DNA from: Acidobacteriota bacterium
Lineage (GTDB): Bacteria; Acidobacteriota; Terriglobia; Bryobacterales; UBA6623
DNA: 64,000 bases
Reading direction: 5' to 3'
Assembly: GCA_016125275.1 (NCBI GenBank)
Contig: WGMB01000003.1
Coordinates: forward strand, 1,467,896 to 1,531,895
The notes beneath the pieces were generated by a model. The model ran no database searches. It was not told the origin of the DNA and saw only the letters and a program-made list of their open reading frames with translations. A program made the position numbers and the translations under genes. Shown one piece after another: positions 43,871 to 53,225 of the stretch (positions within the stretch are counted from its first letter, which is position 1; each line of letters starts with the position of its first letter).

Positions 43871-45988
43871 TCATCGGTAGCCGCTCCGGCGCAGGCCGGC
43901 CGAGGACGATGTCGCCGGCTGCTCATTCAGGAAATCGTCACTCAGGTCCACGCCGCCCATGCCGTCGTCCACGGCGCCGGCGTCCTCCCATTCCTCGTCT
44001 TCCAGGAGACGCTCTTCAGGCGGAACGGAGTCGAAGAACAAGCCTCGCGGCGCCGCCGGGACAGCCTGGAATCGAAGCGCGTCCAGCTCCCCCGCAGAAG
44101 ACTCGGCCAGCGCGCCCAAGACCGGCTCCGCGCTCATCGCGCCGACTCCCTCGCAAACCGAGTAGGCGGGGCGCAGCGCCATGGCGGAGTCCAGGTCGAC
44201 AATCAATGCCCGGGGGGCCTCCGGTCGAGCGTCGTCGTGCACGGCCTCCAAAGCCGGGCGGGGCGCGGGCTCCTCGGTCGGCTCGGCCGGCCGGCAGAAG
44301 GTCAACGGTAGGCCGGAGCGGCCTTGGAAGCGGCGATCGGGGCCGAAGGCTTCCACCTCTTGGCCAACCAGTCCCGCCGGCGACGGCGGTTCGAAGCCGT
44401 GCGCTTCGGGCGAGCCAGCCTCGCCCCACGCCGACGCCACGGCCCGCGCACGCCAAGTCTCGAGCGGATCGCCCTGGAACGAACCCAGCAGCGAGGGCTC
44501 CACGCCCGCCATCACCATCGAGGGCCGGAAGCGCGTACGAACTTTGTTCGCCCGCGAACGGTCCGGGCGGGCCGGTTTGGCCGGCGGGGTTTTGGCCGCT
44601 TCGGCACGCTGGGGCAGCGGGTTGTCCTCGAGCTCTTCCTCGGAGCGGGCGGCGATCTCCGCGGCGTGGGGCTTCGTCCCGTTGCGCGGTTTGTCCCGGC
44701 TCGGCCCCGGGAACGGCACGATCTTGAGGCTCCGCTCCAGCTCGCCGAAGTCGACGTTCTCGATGACCGCGTCGTCGAGCTCGGCGGTCTCCTCACCCTC
44801 GGGGGCGGTCGACGCCACGGTTTCGGCGGCGTCTTCGTTCTCGGCGATCTCCTCGCCCTCGGCGGCTTCGACGGCGTCTTCAGACTCCGCCTCCTCCAGG
44901 CGAATCAGCTCGTCGAGGGGGTCGTCTCCGCTTTCGTCGAGATCGTCGATCTCCTCGCCGATCAGCGCCGCCAGGGGATCGTCCTCGTCTTCCACCGTTG
45001 GCTCGCCGGCGGTCGCGCCGACTTCGAGCGGCTCCTCGAAATCAAAGTCCGGCTCGGGCGCGTCTTCCAGGCTCGGCTGCACTTCAGCGCCAGCGGGAGC
45101 TGGTTCAGACGCCTGGGCCGAGCGCGCGTCCGGCGCAGGCCAGTCCGCCGTGGGATCCTCGAGCAACCGCTCCAGGATCGACGGCCCCGCGTCGTCTTCC
45201 CCAGCCGCACTCTTGGCGGCGAGCTCGTCCTCTTCGCTCTCCAGATCGGCGGGAAAGTCCGTTTCCGGGACCGGGTCCAGCATCCCGTCGAGGGACGCAA
45301 AATCGAGGTCCAGATCGCCCAGGAGGTCGTCGTCTAGCAAGTCGCTGCCGGGCAGTTCGGCGGGCGTCATGCGATCGTCGATCGGAGAGGAACCGCGACC
45401 AAAGGCGTCCAGGCCGGAGCGAGACGTCGACGGTCCGCTCTCGGTCAACCGCTGGAGAATGTCGTCGCGCGAAGCCGCGTCGGGCGCCGGACGGTCCGGG
45501 CCGGGCGAGGACTTGGAGGCCAGCATGCGCAGGGCCCGCAAGGCGTCCTCGGCGGATTGGTTACGTACATCGTCGGGCGCGTCGCCGGAGGCGTGGTAGC
45601 CGAGCCCGCCGCGCTCCGGGCGGCCGACCTCCTCGGCCAAACGCCAGAGCTCTTCGACGCCTTCCTGGGGATCGGCTTCGAGCTCCTTCTCGAACGAGTC
45701 GATGAAGTCATCCTCCCGAGAAACAGGGCGGGGCGCTTGCGCCTTTGGTGCAGGAGCAGCGGGCTCGACCGGCGTGAACGACATCTCGTCGTCCACGAAC
45801 TCAGCAGATTCGTCCTTGGCGAGCGGCAGCGGGCTGGGCGGCTTTTTGCGGGCCGCATTCTGGTCGGTCAGGAGCCTTTCGAGGGTCTGCTTCTTATACA
45901 GCGCGGCGTGTTCGTCAGAGCAGAACTCAGACTTTGTACGCCAAGCGCGCAGCCGCGGAATCTTCTCGTGGCATAGCAGACAATACAT
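43871..45988 (-). CDS. Acidic low-complexity protein with N-terminal zinc-finger-like motif, unknown function
   Basis: 705 aa. The first 40 residues form a zinc-finger-like knuckle C3-x2-C6-x16-C23-x3-H27 followed by a basic helix. Then about 470 residues are strongly acidic (Asp/Glu/Ala/Pro/Leu-rich, e.g. LLDDDLLGDLDLDFASLDG) and almost certainly disordered. A moderately ordered C-terminal third follows (from RTRFRPSMVMAGVEPSLLGSF), with another acidic end. No signal or TM. I do not recognise a family beyond the zinc knuckle. GGAAGG lies about 12 bases before the ATG. It shares a strand with the TPR gene. Codon use is like the neighbours, so it is not obviously acquired. Confidence 0.75.
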   Translation of the reverse strand: MYCLLCHEKIPRLRAWRTKSEFCSDEHAALYKKQTLERLLTDQNAARKKPPSPLPLAKDESAEFVDDEMSFTPVEPAAPAPKAQAPRPVSREDDFIDSFEKELEADPQEGVEELWRLAEEVGRPERGGLGYHASGDAPDDVRNQSAEDALRALRMLASKSSPGPDRPAPDAASRDDILQRLTESGPSTSRSGLDAFGRGSSPIDDRMTPAELPGSDLLDDDLLGDLDLDFASLDGMLDPVPETDFPADLESEEDELAAKSAAGEDDAGPSILERLLEDPTADWPAPDARSAQASEPAPAGAEVQPSLEDAPEPDFDFEEPLEVGATAGEPTVEDEDDPLAALIGEEIDDLDESGDDPLDELIRLEEAESEDAVEAAEGEEIAENEDAAETVASTAPEGEETAELDDAVIENVDFGELERSLKIVPFPGPSRDKPRNGTKPHAAEIAARSEEELEDNPLPQRAEAAKTPPAKPARPDRSRANKVRTRFRPSMVMAGVEPSLLGSFQGDPLETWRARAVASAWGEAGSPEAHGFEPPSPAGLVGQEVEAFGPDRRFQGRSGLPLTFCRPAEPTEEPAPRPALEAVHDDARPEAPRALIVDLDSAMALRPAYSVCEGVGAMSAEPVLGALAESSAGELDALRFQAVPAAPRGLFFDSVPPEERLLEDEEWEDAGAVDDGMGGVDLSDDFLNEQPATSSSAGLRRSGYR

Positions 45989-46037
45989 GACCAGCAGCGC
46001 CTTCCGCCGTCAAAAAGCAACGGAGTGGTATGACGTT

Positions 46038-46053
46038 GGGTCTCGGGAGACCC
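46038..46053. repeat. 16-base palindrome (GGGTCTC-GG-GAGACCC)
   Basis: A perfect 7-base inverted repeat with a 2-base centre, 50 bases upstream of the ATG at 45988. The short centre makes a protein-binding site more likely than an RNA hairpin. Confidence 0.5.
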
Positions 46054-46276
46054 TCGTCCAATCTGCATTCTGGAGCAGCCGGGGGATTCAGGCGATCCGC
46101 TCCAAACCCTAGTAGTCTCCGTAAGAATACGTAGTACAGGCCCTGCGGACCGCGAAAACGCTCCGCGAATTGGGTTTGGAATCAGTAACTTGAGGGATAA
46201 GACTGGATGCTGCGCGGCAGGTGTGGCGAAATCAGGGATTTTCCGGCCGTGGTGGTACGACTGTCGGCGTAGAGCC

Positions 46277-46307
46277 CCAAGGCGTCCGCGCCGGGCGGAC
46301 GCCTTGG
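46277..46307 (-). terminator. Hairpin after atpF
   Basis: A perfect 13-base stem (CCAAGGCGTCCGC with its complement, five-base loop) begins five bases after the atpF stop. No T-run follows on the minus strand, so it is either a processing/stability hairpin or a rho-assisted terminator. Confidence 0.6.
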
Positions 46308-46311
46308 CGAC

Positions 46312-46824
46312 TTACTGAACCCGAGCTTGAGGCGCCTCGCGGAGGAAATCCTCGACGAGACGGCGCTGCTCGTCCGCGTTCATCGACGAGCGGATGAGCT
46401 TGGCGGCGGCCTGCACAGCCAGATCCGCAGCTTCGCGGCGCACTTGTTGCAGGGCGGCGCGCTGCTCGGCTTCCACGCGACGCAGCCCCTGGTCGACGAC
46501 CTTCTGGGACTCAGCCTTGGCTTCTTCGACCATGCGCTCACGCAACTGCTGGCCTTCGAGCTTGGCCTGCTTGAGCGTCTCTTCGGATTTGCGCAGAGCC
46601 GCAGCGGACTCTTCGCGAGCCTTGGCGATAGCGGCCTCGGCCTCCTTGTTCGCCTTCTCGGCCTGCGAGAGGGCGTCCTGGATGCGCTGCTCCCGCTCGT
46701 CGAGCGCTTTGAGCAGCGGCCCCCAGGCGATCTTACGCAGCACGAGCAGGGTGAAGAAGAAGACGACGATCGTCCAAATCATCAACCCCGGCTCGAACTG
46801 CAGGAGCGGGTTCTGTCCGTCCAT
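46312..46824 (-). CDS. atpF: ATP synthase F0 subunit b
   Basis: 170 aa. One N-terminal TM segment (LMIWTIVVFFFTLLVLRKIAWGPLL) is followed by a long Ala/Glu/Arg-rich coiled coil (LDEREQRIQDALSQAEKANKEAEAAIAKAREES...), the peripheral-stalk pattern. Last gene of the F0 operon, five bases after atpE. The delta, alpha, gamma, beta and epsilon genes do not follow; only one b-type gene is present. Confidence 0.95.
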   Translation of the reverse strand: MDGQNPLLQFEPGLMIWTIVVFFFTLLVLRKIAWGPLLKALDEREQRIQDALSQAEKANKEAEAAIAKAREESAAALRKSEETLKQAKLEGQQLRERMVEEAKAESQKVVDQGLRRVEAEQRAALQQVRREAADLAVQAAAKLIRSSMNADEQRRLVEDFLREAPQARVQ

Positions 46825-46829
46825 CGACC

Positions 46830-47201
<372 letters not shown>

Positions 47202-48110
47202 CTAATGTGAGGAATGGATGACCATTCCGATGAACAGAGACGACAGAAGCGTAAACACGTAGGCCTGGATGAAGGCGACGATGATCTCGAGGACCGTAAT
47301 CGCCACCGCCAGCGGGATCGCGAGCGGCGCAACCAGGAGGCTCTTGAAGACGAAGATGAAGCCCAACATCACGATGATCACGATGTGGCCCGCGGTCATG
47401 TTGGCGCCAAGACGAATCATCAGCGCGACCGGCTTCACGAACAAGCTGAGTACTTCAATCACGATCAGCAGCGGGGCCAGCGCCATCGGCGTGCCGGCCG
47501 GCACCATGTGCTTGATGTAGCCGATCGGCCCTTGCACGATCACGCCCGAGACCACGATCAGGACCAAAGTCATGGCGGCCAGCGCCCCAGTGACGTTGAG
47601 GTTACTGGTGGCGGTGTAGGAGCCAGGCACCATGCCCAGCAGATTGCAGGCCAGGATGAAGAAGAACAGCGTGCACAGGAACGGCGTGAACATCCGGCCG
47701 TACTTCTTGCCCATCGCGTTGTAGGCGATCTCGTCGCGGATGTAGAGCACGATCGCCTCGAGGGCGTTCGCCAGTCCTTTCGGGGCGGCGCCGGAGCCGA
47801 AGCCGCGCATCGCCATCAGGAACATCACGATCAGGCCGACAGCCGCGATCGCCATCATGACGACGGCCTTGCTTACGCCCCACTCGGACAGCAAGGGATG
47901 GTCGATCTGGCTGTTGGAGATATGGTGCATGAGCACCGAAGACAGCGTCTGCTCGTGCTCGCCGCCGGCGCCGTGGCCTTCCTCGGCGTGCTCCGCCGCA
48001 CCCAGCGCCAACGACGTCAATAGCGCCATCGGCAGCAGCCTGCTCAGGCCCGAAATCTTCCGTTGCGCCGAACGCGTCATCTGCGACCGTGTCCCTCTCG
48101 CCAGCGTCAT
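47202..48110 (-). CDS. atpB: ATP synthase F0 subunit a
   Basis: 302 aa. A hydrophobic N-terminal segment (LLPMALLTSLALGAAE) and a His/Glu-rich stretch precede the five-to-six-helix core. The essential Arg is in LMIRLGANMTAGHIVI, and the C-terminal helix pair ends AFIQAYVFTLLSSLFIGM. The ATG at 48110 overlaps the stop of the upstream small membrane protein (ATGA); a second ATG ten codons later is possible. Confidence 0.94.
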   Translation of the reverse strand: MTLARGTRSQMTRSAQRKISGLSRLLPMALLTSLALGAAEHAEEGHGAGGEHEQTLSSVLMHHISNSQIDHPLLSEWGVSKAVVMMAIAAVGLIVMFLMAMRGFGSGAAPKGLANALEAIVLYIRDEIAYNAMGKKYGRMFTPFLCTLFFFILACNLLGMVPGSYTATSNLNVTGALAAMTLVLIVVSGVIVQGPIGYIKHMVPAGTPMALAPLLIVIEVLSLFVKPVALMIRLGANMTAGHIVIIVMLGFIFVFKSLLVAPLAIPLAVAITVLEIIVAFIQAYVFTLLSSLFIGMVIHSSH

Positions 48111-48409
48111 CCCCGAGACTCCGCGAATTTCTTGTAGCGCAGGCCTTCCACGACCTGCGAAGCCAAATAGGCCGTCATCAAAGCAGCGGCGAAGGCCTGC
48201 GGGGCTTCGTCGCACAGGAGCACTCCGGCAATCAGTGCGACCAGCATCCACGCCGCCCGCACCAACATCCCGGCAAAGACCACCTGCAAGGCCGCCCACT
48301 CCGGACGCCGCCGCCACAGCGCCAACAGGGTCTCCGAAATCGCAGGGAACATCGCCCCGGCGACGCACCCCCACCCTGCCGCGCCGGTCCATTCCGCTGC
48401 GTCGATCAT
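48107..48409 (-). CDS. Small membrane protein, ATP synthase subunit I-like
   Basis: 100 aa with three hydrophobic segments (AGWGCVAGAMFPAISETLLAL, AALQVVFAGMLVRAAWMLVALIAGVLLC, AFAAALMTAYLASQVVEGL). Size, topology and position directly before atpB fit the AtpI family, thought to assist c-ring or F0 assembly, though sequence similarity is weak. Its ATG shares one base with the upstream stop (TGATG), and its stop overlaps atpB. Confidence 0.7.
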   Translation of the reverse strand: MIDAAEWTGAAGWGCVAGAMFPAISETLLALWRRRPEWAALQVVFAGMLVRAAWMLVALIAGVLLCDEAPQAFAAALMTAYLASQVVEGLRYKKFAESRG

Positions 48410-48651
48410 CACAACAATCCCATCACACGGGCCAGATTGTAGAACCCGACCACAAGCCCGACGAACAGTCCCGCCACCGTGGCCGCCGGATTGAGATCCC
48501 AACCCTCGCCGATCAGGTACCCGAGCAACAAGCACCCGAGGACCGCCCCGCTCATGGTCCACCCGGCGTCAGCCGCTCGACCCCCGACACGGCCCCAGAG
48601 AGGCGGTTTTTCGTCCTCGTTGCTCGGCGGATCAGGCAGCGAGTCGTTCAT
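48409..48651 (-). CDS. AtpZ/AtpI-family protein
   Basis: 80 aa. A hydrophilic head (about 25 residues) is followed by two TM helices with the AtpZ/I pattern: AGWTMSGAVLGCLLLGYLIGEGWDLNPAATVAGLFVGLVVGFYNLARVM. Members sit at the front of atp operons and are thought to help F0 assembly or Mg2+ supply. First gene of the operon. Confidence 0.85.
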   Translation of the reverse strand: MNDSLPDPPSNEDEKPPLWGRVGGRAADAGWTMSGAVLGCLLLGYLIGEGWDLNPAATVAGLFVGLVVGFYNLARVMGLL

Positions 48652-48765
48652 TTCGACCAGCTTGCCGACGGCTTGTTGGGCACGGGACCTCGGAAGGGGT
48701 GAGCTCGGACGTGGAATCCGAATGGAATCAGTTTCTTCGACGATACCAAACCGCCGCTGGCGCGA

Positions 48766-51024
48766 TCAACCTTTGTCGCCGACCGCAGCGGCGATTTTCG
48801 GGAAACCGATGCGCTCCATCAGCTCAGCGTAGCGCGGATGGCTCCGAATCGGGTCATAGGTGGGCTCGCATTGCAGAAACAACAGCAATTGATCCTTGCG
48901 CTCGACGCTGTCGAAGAACAGCTCCACCGCGCGATCGATCTCGCCGATTCCGATGTCCACCAAGGCGAACACGGAAGTCGGGATGACCCGGTCGCGCGCC
49001 ATCGCCTCGATCTTGACCCGCTCGGCCCTCGCCGCCTCTAGATCGCCCGTCACGCCGTAGAAACGAGCCATCATCACGGACTTACGGATCGGGTCTGGGT
49101 CCATCCGGGCGATGTAGTCGATCATCTTCCGGGCCTCGTCCTCCAAACCCACGACGCCGCAGCTCACCAGTAGATCAAACGCCGCCTGCACGAAGCTGGG
49201 GTCGAGCTCGAGGGTGCGGCGGCACTGCGCCATCGCCGCCTCGTAGTCACGCGAGAAGTGCAGAATGCGCCCCACCGCCGTCGAGATGATCGGCGAGAGC
49301 GGATCGAGCTCATGCGCCCGCCGGATCTGCTCCAACGCTTCTGGAATCCGCATCACGAACGCCAAGTACATGGCGTACTGATGCCGGGCGGTGGCGTAGC
49401 TCGGATTGAGCGCGATCGCCCGCTTGAACGACGCCTCGGCGACGGCGAAATCCCAGTCCGCGCGCAGGGCGACCAAGGCCAGCGCAACGTAGGCCTCCGA
49501 GCGTCTCTTGTCGAGCAACACGGCGCGGCGGGCCCAGGCGCGGGCTTCGTCGAAGGCGGCTTGCGGGCCCCCTTCATCGAACGACCCCGCCGCACGCAGC
49601 ACGTAGGCCTCGGCCAGCCCGGCAGCCGCCGGCGCGAAGCGCGAATCGAGTTGGACGGCCGACCGGAACGCCTGGATGGCACGGTCGATGGACTCCGGGC
49701 GCCGCTGGTTTAGATACCAGCGCCCAGACAGGTAGAGATCGTAGGCTTCCAGGCTTTCAGTGGGACGCCCGTGGCGCTCCGCGCGGGCCAGCCGCAGCCG
49801 GAAGCTCGCCGCTACGGCCTGCGCGATCTCGTCCTGCACCTGGAAGACATCGCCCAGGTCCCGGTCAAACCGGTCGGCCCACAGGTGCCGCCCGCTGGAC
49901 ACCTGTACGTGCTGCACCGAGATGCGCAGCTTGTCGCCGTGCTTCCGGACGCTGCCTTCGAGCACCGTCTCCACGCCCAGCCGCTCGCCGATCTCGCGCA
50001 CGTCATAGGCTTGGCCCTTGAACTGGAACGAGGAGCCCCGGGAGACGACCTTGAGGCCCTCCACGGCGGAGAGGGCGCCCAGGATCTCCTCGGCCACGCC
50101 ATCGCAAAAGACCTCCTGGTCCCGCTGCGGGCTCATGTCCACGAAGGGCAGCACCGCCACGGTGGGCTCGGAGGTCCGGCGCAAGACCGGAATCGACTGC
50201 GTGCGCTCGAGGCTCGCCTCGTCGCCCGCCTTTGCCAGCGCCTCGACGACGGCGTCCATCGATTCGTAGCGGTCGGCGGGCTTCTTCTGGAGCAGGCGCT
50301 CGACGATGGCTTCCAGCGGCGCGGGCGCGTCGGGCCGTAGCGAGCGCAGCGACGGCGTCGGCGTGTGCACGATGTCGTAGAGCACCTCGGCCTGGTTGTC
50401 GGCCTCGAAAGGCGTGCGTCCGGCGAGCAGTTCGAACAGCAGCACGCCGAAGGAGAACATGTCCGAATAGGGGTCGGCCGGTGCGCCTTCAGCCTGTTCG
50501 GGAGCCATGTACGCGGCCGTACCAGCGGTTTCGAAATGCCCCGGCGCGGAACCGGCTACCTGCGCCACGCCGAAGTCCGTGAGCTTGACGTCGCCGTCCT
50601 CGGTGAGCAAGGCGTTGGCGCTCTTGACGTCGCGATGGATGATGCCGTGGCGGTGGGCGTGCGCCAGGGCGCGGCCCAAGTGGATGGCCCAGCGCAGCGC
50701 GCGAGGGACCGGCGGCGGACCGGAGGGATCGCGGGCCACGTCGCGCAGAGCGCCGCCCGGCAAGTACTCGAAGGCCAGAAAGCGATCACCCTCGTCCTCC
50801 TCCACGGCGTAAATCGTGGCGATATTCGGGTGATTGAGCCGCGAGATGGCGCGCGCCTCATGAAGGAACTGTTCCAACTCCTCCTCGCCGGCCGACCACT
50901 GCGGCGACAGGAACTTGAGCGCCACCAGCCGGTCCAGACGCGTGTCGCGGGCGCGGTAGACCACGCCCATGCCGCCTTCGGCGATGCGCTCGAGAAGCTC
51001 GTAGTGGGCGATGCGCTGCGTCAT
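48766..51024 (-). CDS. Ser/Thr protein kinase with TolB-like and TPR domains
   Basis: 752 aa. A Hanks-type kinase domain spans about residues 7-265: glycine loop IAEGGMGVVYRARD, VALKFL lysine, catalytic HRDVKSANALL, DFG in LTDFGVAQV, and APEQ. A TolB-like/FlgO-like domain (about 285-400: VAVLPFVDMSPQRDQEVFCDGVAEEILGALSAVEGLKVVSRGSSFQFKG) follows, then TPR units to the end. There is no TM segment, unlike PknB-type sensors. This architecture is common in Acidobacteria. The TPR region probably recruits substrates; targets are unknown. ATG at 51024. Confidence 0.92.
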   Translation of the reverse strand: MTQRIAHYELLERIAEGGMGVVYRARDTRLDRLVALKFLSPQWSAGEEELEQFLHEARAISRLNHPNIATIYAVEEDEGDRFLAFEYLPGGALRDVARDPSGPPPVPRALRWAIHLGRALAHAHRHGIIHRDVKSANALLTEDGDVKLTDFGVAQVAGSAPGHFETAGTAAYMAPEQAEGAPADPYSDMFSFGVLLFELLAGRTPFEADNQAEVLYDIVHTPTPSLRSLRPDAPAPLEAIVERLLQKKPADRYESMDAVVEALAKAGDEASLERTQSIPVLRRTSEPTVAVLPFVDMSPQRDQEVFCDGVAEEILGALSAVEGLKVVSRGSSFQFKGQAYDVREIGERLGVETVLEGSVRKHGDKLRISVQHVQVSSGRHLWADRFDRDLGDVFQVQDEIAQAVAASFRLRLARAERHGRPTESLEAYDLYLSGRWYLNQRRPESIDRAIQAFRSAVQLDSRFAPAAAGLAEAYVLRAAGSFDEGGPQAAFDEARAWARRAVLLDKRRSEAYVALALVALRADWDFAVAEASFKRAIALNPSYATARHQYAMYLAFVMRIPEALEQIRRAHELDPLSPIISTAVGRILHFSRDYEAAMAQCRRTLELDPSFVQAAFDLLVSCGVVGLEDEARKMIDYIARMDPDPIRKSVMMARFYGVTGDLEAARAERVKIEAMARDRVIPTSVFALVDIGIGEIDRAVELFFDSVERKDQLLLFLQCEPTYDPIRSHPRYAELMERIGFPKIAAAVGDKG

Positions 51025-51253
51025 CGAATCAGTACGCGCAAAGGTTCTTCGCTGTTCCTTCGATTATGCCAACCGCCGCGCCGTCCTGGCTTGGACCCTT
51101 CCGCCTTCGGGTCCCCGCCCCCCTGGGCGGGCCGCCGTCGGGCCTAAGGCGCGCCCGTCGATGCGACCGAGCCGAACGCCTGATTGTCGCTCGGGCGAGC
51201 TCCGGCCGATGCTTACAGGGAGGAAGCCTTTTCGGAGGGTTCGCAAACAGACC

Positions 51254-51952
51254 ATGGCGGTCATCCCACACACAGAGCTGCGCCGAGTCGAGCCCGCGGC
51301 GGCGCCGGCCGCCGACTTCGGATCGGCCCACTCCTGGCAGGGCCTGGTCGGCTTTCTGGCAGGCGGGCTGCTGACGGCGGTGCTGATGCTCGGCCCGGCG
51401 GCTGTATCCGCAACCTACTGGGTGGAGCTCGCCGGACGGTTCGGCGGCTTCGTCGTGGGCGGCTTGGTGGGAGGAGCCGCTTTGGCCTGGGGCTCTCCGG
51501 CGCGGGGCGGCTGGCGCAGCGGTGCGCTGGGCTTCGGGTTGGGCATGCTGATTCCGGCCTTTCTCGCCGGACCGGCGGTGGCGGAGCTGCTCTCTTTCGA
51601 CAAGGACCGCGACCCGGTCGCCCTGGCGCTGGCGGCCTTCATCGCCTTCTCGACCGGCTACGGCATCGGTGGCGCGCTGGGGATGAGCTTCGTGGTTCCG
51701 CGGCTGTTTTGGACGGCGGGCTGGCGGTTCTTCTTCGCCGGCGGCCTGGGCGGGCTGCTGTGCGCCTGGGGCTCTCGGCTGGCGGGCGATCCGATGGAGC
51801 TCGACACCGAGCGGGCGGTCTTGTCCACGGGGGTCGTTCTGGCCGGACACTTGACGCCCTTCGTATTGGGGGGCTGGTTGGCCGGCCGGGCTCTCGACCT
51901 GGACCGGGCGGCGCAGGAGAAGAAGGCTCGCAAGCGGCCCCGGGACCGCTGA
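51254..51952 (+). CDS. Hypothetical polytopic membrane protein
   Basis: 232 aa. A hydrophilic head of about 25 residues is followed by six or so Gly/Ala-rich TM segments (GLVGFLAGGLLTAVLMLGPAAV, FGGFVVGGLVGGAALAWGS, GALGFGLGMLIPAFLAGPAVAEL, ALAAFIAFSTGYGIGGALGMSFV...) and a basic Lys/Arg tail. No transporter or enzyme motif is visible; unknown family. ATG at 51254 with GGAGGG 12 bases upstream. Convergent with clpS. Confidence 0.65.
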   Translation: MAVIPHTELRRVEPAAAPAADFGSAHSWQGLVGFLAGGLLTAVLMLGPAAVSATYWVELAGRFGGFVVGGLVGGAALAWGSPARGGWRSGALGFGLGMLIPAFLAGPAVAELLSFDKDRDPVALALAAFIAFSTGYGIGGALGMSFVVPRLFWTAGWRFFFAGGLGGLLCAWGSRLAGDPMELDTERAVLSTGVVLAGHLTPFVLGGWLAGRALDLDRAAQEKKARKRPRDR

Positions 51953-51962
51953 GCCGGCGGCT

Positions 51963-52301
51963 CTATTCCACGGGCTCGACCAGGGCCGCCATCGCGCCCT
52001 GTGAGCGCTCCAGCCGCCAGTCGGCGCCGTAGGCGTGAATCTGATCGCGCTTGCGTTCGGCCTGCGCCAGCGGCAGCGTCACCAGCCGGCTGTGACCCTT
52101 CTTGTCCACCTCGACGGTGTGATCGTAGGCCTTGCCCTCGTCGAAGCCGAACAAGTCGACGAGCATCTCGATGACGTAATCGTAGGTGTGATCCTCGTCA
52201 TTGAGCAGGATGACGTAGTAGAGTTTTTCCTTTTCGTCGCGGAATTCCTCGCCCTCGAAGACCTCCTCTCCGAGTTCCGGCAGCACAACCGCGGAGCTCA
52301 T
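51963..52301 (-). CDS. clpS: ATP-dependent Clp protease adaptor ClpS
   Basis: 112 aa. The ClpS core is clear: YYVILLNDEDHTYDYVIEMLVDLFGFDEGKAYDHTVEVDKKGHSRLVTLPLAQAERKRDQIHAYG. It binds N-degron substrates (LNDEDHT segment and the conserved Met) and delivers them to ClpAP. The acidic N-terminal extension is flexible as usual. No clpA is in the window. AAGGTGA lies before the ATG, and TACGAT about 20 bases upstream. Confidence 0.94.
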   Translation of the reverse strand: MSSAVVLPELGEEVFEGEEFRDEKEKLYYVILLNDEDHTYDYVIEMLVDLFGFDEGKAYDHTVEVDKKGHSRLVTLPLAQAERKRDQIHAYGADWRLERSQGAMAALVEPVE

Positions 52302-52416
52302 GACGGCGTCACCTTGCGTTCATCGTATCAAAGGCGGTCGCCGCACCAGAAAGGGGAACCGCAGCGAGGACAGCCGTATCCTTTGGGTTCGCTGACGGCA
52401 ATACGACCCAGAACCC

Positions 52417-52923
52417 GTGACGCCGACCGAGCTTCAGCAGGCCTACGAGAACCACGCCGACGCCGTGTTCCGCTTCGCCTTTCGCATCACCGGCAGCGTC
52501 GCCGTGGCCGAAGACCTAGCCCACGACTGCTTTGTGGCGCTGGGGCGAGGATCGGCCGCCTACAACCCCGAAAAAGGTTCTCTTCGAGTCTTCCTGCTGG
52601 GAGTCACGCGGCGCTTGGCCGCCCGCCTGTGGCGCACCGAATCCCGCCTGGATCCTCTTGGGGAGGATGGCCGCTTCGTGGAGCCGACGAGCCTCGAGAC
52701 ACTCGAGATCCAGGACGCCGTCGCGGCCTGCGTCGGCGCCTTACCTCCTCTCCAACGCGAAGTCCTGGTGCTTGCCGAATACGAGGGCCTGACGCTACGC
52801 GAGATCGCCCAGGCCGTCGAGACCGAGGTCGGAACCGTCAAGGCGCGCCTACACCGGGCGCGCGAGAACCTGCGCAAGACGCTGGCGCCGTTCGCGCCGG
52901 CGCGGAGGAACCCAACTGCATGA
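52417..52923 (+). CDS. RNA polymerase sigma factor, ECF-type
   Basis: 168 aa. Sigma region 2 (residues about 5-75: YENHADAVFRFAFRITGSVAVAEDLAHDCFVALGRG) and region 4 (about 108-158: LPPLQREVLVLAEYEGLTLREIAQAVETEVGTVKARLHRARENL) are joined by a short linker. GTG start. The stop overlaps the next gene by four bases (ATGA), the usual layout for a sigma factor and its regulator. Confidence 0.92.
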   Translation: MTPTELQQAYENHADAVFRFAFRITGSVAVAEDLAHDCFVALGRGSAAYNPEKGSLRVFLLGVTRRLAARLWRTESRLDPLGEDGRFVEPTSLETLEIQDAVAACVGALPPLQREVLVLAEYEGLTLREIAQAVETEVGTVKARLHRARENLRKTLAPFAPARRNPTA

Positions 52924-53225
52924 AGCCCCTCGACGATGAAGAGCTCCGCCAACTGCTGGCTCAGTGGGAGACGCCGCCCGCACCGACGCGCCTCCGCCGC
53001 CGAGTCCTGTCCTCTTCCCCGCGCCGTCGCGTCGGCATTCCGCGCTACTTGCGCATTCGCACGTCCGTGGCGGCGATTTCGTTGGCCGCCCTGCTGATGC
53101 TGGCCTACTGGGCCGGGGCCAAGCGATCGCCGTCCCCGCCGGCCTCGACAGGCCTGGCTTCGTTCCAACCCGCCAAGAACCCGAATTTGCGCATTGTGAG
53201 GATCACCGAAAATGAACAAGACTAG
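52920..53225 (+). CDS. Putative membrane anti-sigma factor
   Basis: 101 aa. A cytoplasmic N-terminal half (MKPLDDEELRQLLAQWETPP) with an Arg-rich stretch is followed by a single TM helix (TSVAAISLAALLMLAYWAGA) and a short periplasmic tail. It lacks the HxxxCxxC zinc motif of ZAS anti-sigma factors. Translational coupling to the sigma gene and topology support an anti-sigma role; this is inference. It overlaps the next gene by 14 bases. Confidence 0.7.
   Translation: MKPLDDEELRQLLAQWETPPAPTRLRRRVLSSSPRRRVGIPRYLRIRTSVAAISLAALLMLAYWAGAKRSPSPPASTGLASFQPAKNPNLRIVRITENEQD

Larger units (their letters stand above)
45989..46311. other. 323-base gap between the acidic-protein gene and the ATP synthase operon
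   Basis: Holds the 5' region of the acidic zinc-finger gene, a 16-base palindrome (46038-46053), an A/T-rich patch around 46108-46200, and the hairpin after atpF (46277-46307). No tRNA-like or coding structure is convincing. A small RNA cannot be excluded. Confidence 0.5.

Noticed and set aside
44181-45599. Ser-rich plus-strand frame opposite the acidic zinc-finger gene
   Set aside because: Serine runs are the antisense of Asp/Glu codons; no start signal or homology.
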